A DNA stretch of 64,000 nt. Source: an uncultured Clostridium sp. GTDB lineage: Bacteria; Bacillota; Clostridia; TANB77; CAG-508. Positions 61,953 through 64,000 of this stretch are shown in pieces; the first letter of the stretch is position 1; each line of letters starts with the position of its first letter. Location: contig CAMTJT010000002.1 in assembly GCA_947073285.1 (NCBI GenBank), positions 1 through 64,000 on the forward strand, given 5' to 3'. The notes under the pieces are model-generated. The model had not been told where the DNA came from. It worked only from the letters and a program-made list of their open reading frames with translations, and did not search any database. The position numbers and the translations under genes were made by a program.

Positions 61953-64000
61953 GTCAGGCAAAAACAGCAAGTAATGTGCAGCGAAAAATTGCAATACTGT
62001 TAATAATAGCTATCTTATTACAACTATTTTCACCCTATACTCAGCTTGTAGGAACAGTAAAAGCAGCCATAACAGGAAATACAGCACCAGATTTTAAATA
62101 CTTAGTCATGAATGTAGATAAATCAGAAGATGCGTATTTAGACTATGAAGACTTTGGAATAGCGCACATTACGTTAGAGCTAAGAGGAAACTTAAACTTT
62201 AGTGGTTTTGATGTAGCCTTTAGTTATGACAAAAATGTATTAAAGCCAACATACAACGCAGGTAGTAACAGAAGACCAGACTACGTAGAAGCCACAAACA
62301 TGAGTGATTGGAATGTAACAACTAATAACTTCGGCTCAGACATATCAGAAAATAACACATGGTTATTTGCAGACCAAGGAAAATTTAGAGTAGAAGGTAC
62401 AACAGCAACTGACAAAAATCCATCTGTAATAGGAGAAAGTGTTGTCATAGCAGAATTATACTTTTTACTAGAAGACGGATACACCTTAGACAATATTCCA
62501 AGCACTACATTTGCAATGCAACCAGGAGGAGGATTAGAAACAGGTATAAAACTTGTTTTTGATACTTATGACTGGGTAACAGACCCTAAATATTATGGAA
62601 CAGATGGAATGGTAGAAGCAGAAAAAGAAATATCTTCTATTATAGTAAAAACAAATCCAACCAAAACAAGTTATGAACATGGAGAAACTATTAATTTAGC
62701 AGGAGGAGTCATTACAGTAACTTATAGTGATAATTCAGAAGAAGATATAGACATGCTAGACCCAAAAGTAAGTATCACTTCAGGAAATCTAGCAGATGCC
62801 ACTAATAATACAGTTATGATTAGTTATGGAGGAAAACAAACATCTTTTAATATTACAGTAACAGACCCAATAGAAAAATTAGAAGTACAAACTCCAATGA
62901 CAAATGTAGAATACAATCATAATGATAATTTTAATTTTGCAGGTTTACAACTAAAAGCTACTAAGAAAAGTGGAAACACTATTACATTAGGACAAGAACA
63001 TCCAGATGTAACAACCAGTGAATTAAAAGCAAATATTAACTCTAACCAGTTTACACAAACATCTACATCAGGAACTGTTCCAGTAAGTGGTACACAAAAA
63101 ATTATATTTACTTATGAAGGAAAAACAGCTGAGCAAACAGTAATTGTAAATGACACCATAGATACCATTGAAGTAGTAAATCAACCAACCAAAAAGGTAT
63201 ATAAATATGGTGAAAGCTTAAACTTAGCAGGAGCAAGTATTAGAGTTCATTTAGGAAGTGGAGGAACTAGTAACATAAACCTTCCAGATGGAGGCGTAAC
63301 AGTAACAAACTTCAATAATAAACAAGTAGGAAGTAAACAACATTTAAATGTAAGTTTTGGAGGAAAAACAGCAGCAAATACCATTGAAGTAGAAGCATAT
63401 AACTATGTAAAAACAATAGATTTAACACCACCAACAAACAGAAAACCTATTTATAATACACAATTAGATTTAACAGGAGCCTCTATTACAGAAAACTGGG
63501 CAAATGGAAATATTGCTATGAATAAAGCAGTAACAGCAAGTATGATTTCAGGGTATAACAAAACAAAGCTAGGCTCACAAACAGTAACTGTAAATTATAC
63601 AGTAACTTATACACTTTCAGATGGAAATACATTATCAGACAACTTTACTAAAACATTTACAGTAAATGTACAAAATACAGCAAAAGCAATAGAAATTACA
63701 CCGCCTACCAAAACAACCTATCATCATGGAGAAACTTTAAACTTAGCAGGTGGAAGTATAAAAGTAACAAACCAAGATAACACAGTAGCTAATGTAACTA
63801 TGACTACAGCAATGATTACTGAAAATGGAACATCAGTTAATATGAGTCCAGCTACGTATGATAATACTAATAAAGTAGCCAAAACACTTAAAATAGCTTA
63901 TGAACAAGATGGTATTAACAAACAAGTAGATTATCCAATAACTATTATTAATGATGTAAAATCTATTAGCCTACAAGGAACACCAAAAACAAATTATAAT
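61949..64000 (+). CDS. Cohesin-like surface protein with Ig-like (Big_3-type) repeats (3' partial)
   Basis: The ATG at 61949 follows AAAGGAGG and overlaps the previous stop, so translation is coupled. The frame is open to the right edge (684 codons). A signal peptide or membrane segment (about 14-33, ILLIIAILLQLFSPYTQLV) is followed by a cohesin-like domain (about 45-215; NLNFSGFDVAFSYDKNVLKP). From about residue 225 come repeated Ig-like units of the Big_3 kind, recognisable by an opening like PTKKVYKYGESLNLAGASI and PTKTTYHHGETLNLAGGSI. At least five units are seen. It is a large cell-surface or secreted protein; the anchor lies outside the window. Confidence 0.82.
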   Translation, partial: MSQAKTASNVQRKIAILLIIAILLQLFSPYTQLVGTVKAAITGNTAPDFKYLVMNVDKSEDAYLDYEDFGIAHITLELRGNLNFSGFDVAFSYDKNVLKPTYNAGSNRRPDYVEATNMSDWNVTTNNFGSDISENNTWLFADQGKFRVEGTTATDKNPSVIGESVVIAELYFLLEDGYTLDNIPSTTFAMQPGGGLETGIKLVFDTYDWVTDPKYYGTDGMVEAEKEISSIIVKTNPTKTSYEHGETINLAGGVITVTYSDNSEEDIDMLDPKVSITSGNLADATNNTVMISYGGKQTSFNITVTDPIEKLEVQTPMTNVEYNHNDNFNFAGLQLKATKKSGNTITLGQEHPDVTTSELKANINSNQFTQTSTSGTVPVSGTQKIIFTYEGKTAEQTVIVNDTIDTIEVVNQPTKKVYKYGESLNLAGASIRVHLGSGGTSNINLPDGGVTVTNFNNKQVGSKQHLNVSFGGKTAANTIEVEAYNYVKTIDLTPPTNRKPIYNTQLDLTGASITENWANGNIAMNKAVTASMISGYNKTKLGSQTVTVNYTVTYTLSDGNTLSDNFTKTFTVNVQNTAKAIEITPPTKTTYHHGETLNLAGGSIKVTNQDNTVANVTMTTAMITENGTSVNMSPATYDNTNKVAKTLKIAYEQDGINKQVDYPITIINDVKSISLQGTPKTNYN

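Overview
The window is very AT-rich DNA with A-heavy codon use (many AAA, GAA and ATA codons), strong AAGGAG-type ribosome binding sites, TTGACA/TATAAT promoters and U-tailed hairpin terminators. Together with SpoIIE, a Spo0A C-terminal-like DNA-binding protein, a SleB-type cortex hydrolase and several Gram-positive surface proteins, this points to an endospore-forming or formerly sporulating low-GC Firmicute of the class Clostridia. It most resembles uncultured gut lineages that carry type IV pilin-like proteins with large surface modules; this narrower placement is an impression and was not computed.

Layout. (1) 1-3.4 kb: a pseudopilin-like surface protein running in from the left edge. A GA microsatellite forms part of its leader, and an apparent one-base insertion scrambles its C-terminal tail. 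(2) 3.5-7.4 kb: a small toxin/defence island with an AbiE-type (type IV) toxin-antitoxin pair, a broken HEPN-like gene, a Fic protein, a candidate small RNA and a 43-residue protein. (3) 7.6-30.9 kb: the main accessory locus. A two-gene surface module (a secreted multi-domain protein, then a thioester-domain/SdrD-like adhesin) occurs twice, at 7.7-18.2 kb and 23.5-30.75 kb. Between the copies lie two ECF sigma/anti-sigma pairs. Their sigma genes look identical and their membrane anti-sigma proteins have diverged outside the cell. A small secreted protein, a stand-alone Spo0A_C-like regulator and an Rpn-type nuclease lie among them. (4) 31.2-43.7 kb: mostly housekeeping genes, namely spoIIE, a WG-repeat protein, acpS, tatD, a SleB-type hydrolase, an exonuclease III gene, a BRO/antirepressor gene and an AI-2E-family permease. 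(5) 43.9-52.4 kb: a zinc-ribbon membrane protein, a two-component system, and a TetR-controlled MMPL/YhgE-like export locus with three matching operators. (6) 52.7-64 kb: a third thioester adhesin with five tandem DUF11-like repeats, a TPM-domain membrane protein of different base composition, and a cohesin/dockerin-like surface operon whose first gene carries two frameshifts and whose second gene runs off the right edge.

How the parts may work together. The surface modules, the duplicated sigma/anti-sigma pairs and the third adhesin suggest a system that displays covalent-binding (thioester) adhesins, possibly in response to envelope signals; this link is inferred from gene order. None of these proteins has a canonical LPXTG signal. 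Their C-termini fall into two conserved types, an LPPFG type and a VVTG type, each followed by a hydrophobic segment and a basic tail. Other unusual features are three genes whose Shine-Dalgarno sequence is separated from the start codon by a hairpin, a paired-palindrome promoter shared by two unlinked genes, and two interspersed structured repeat families.
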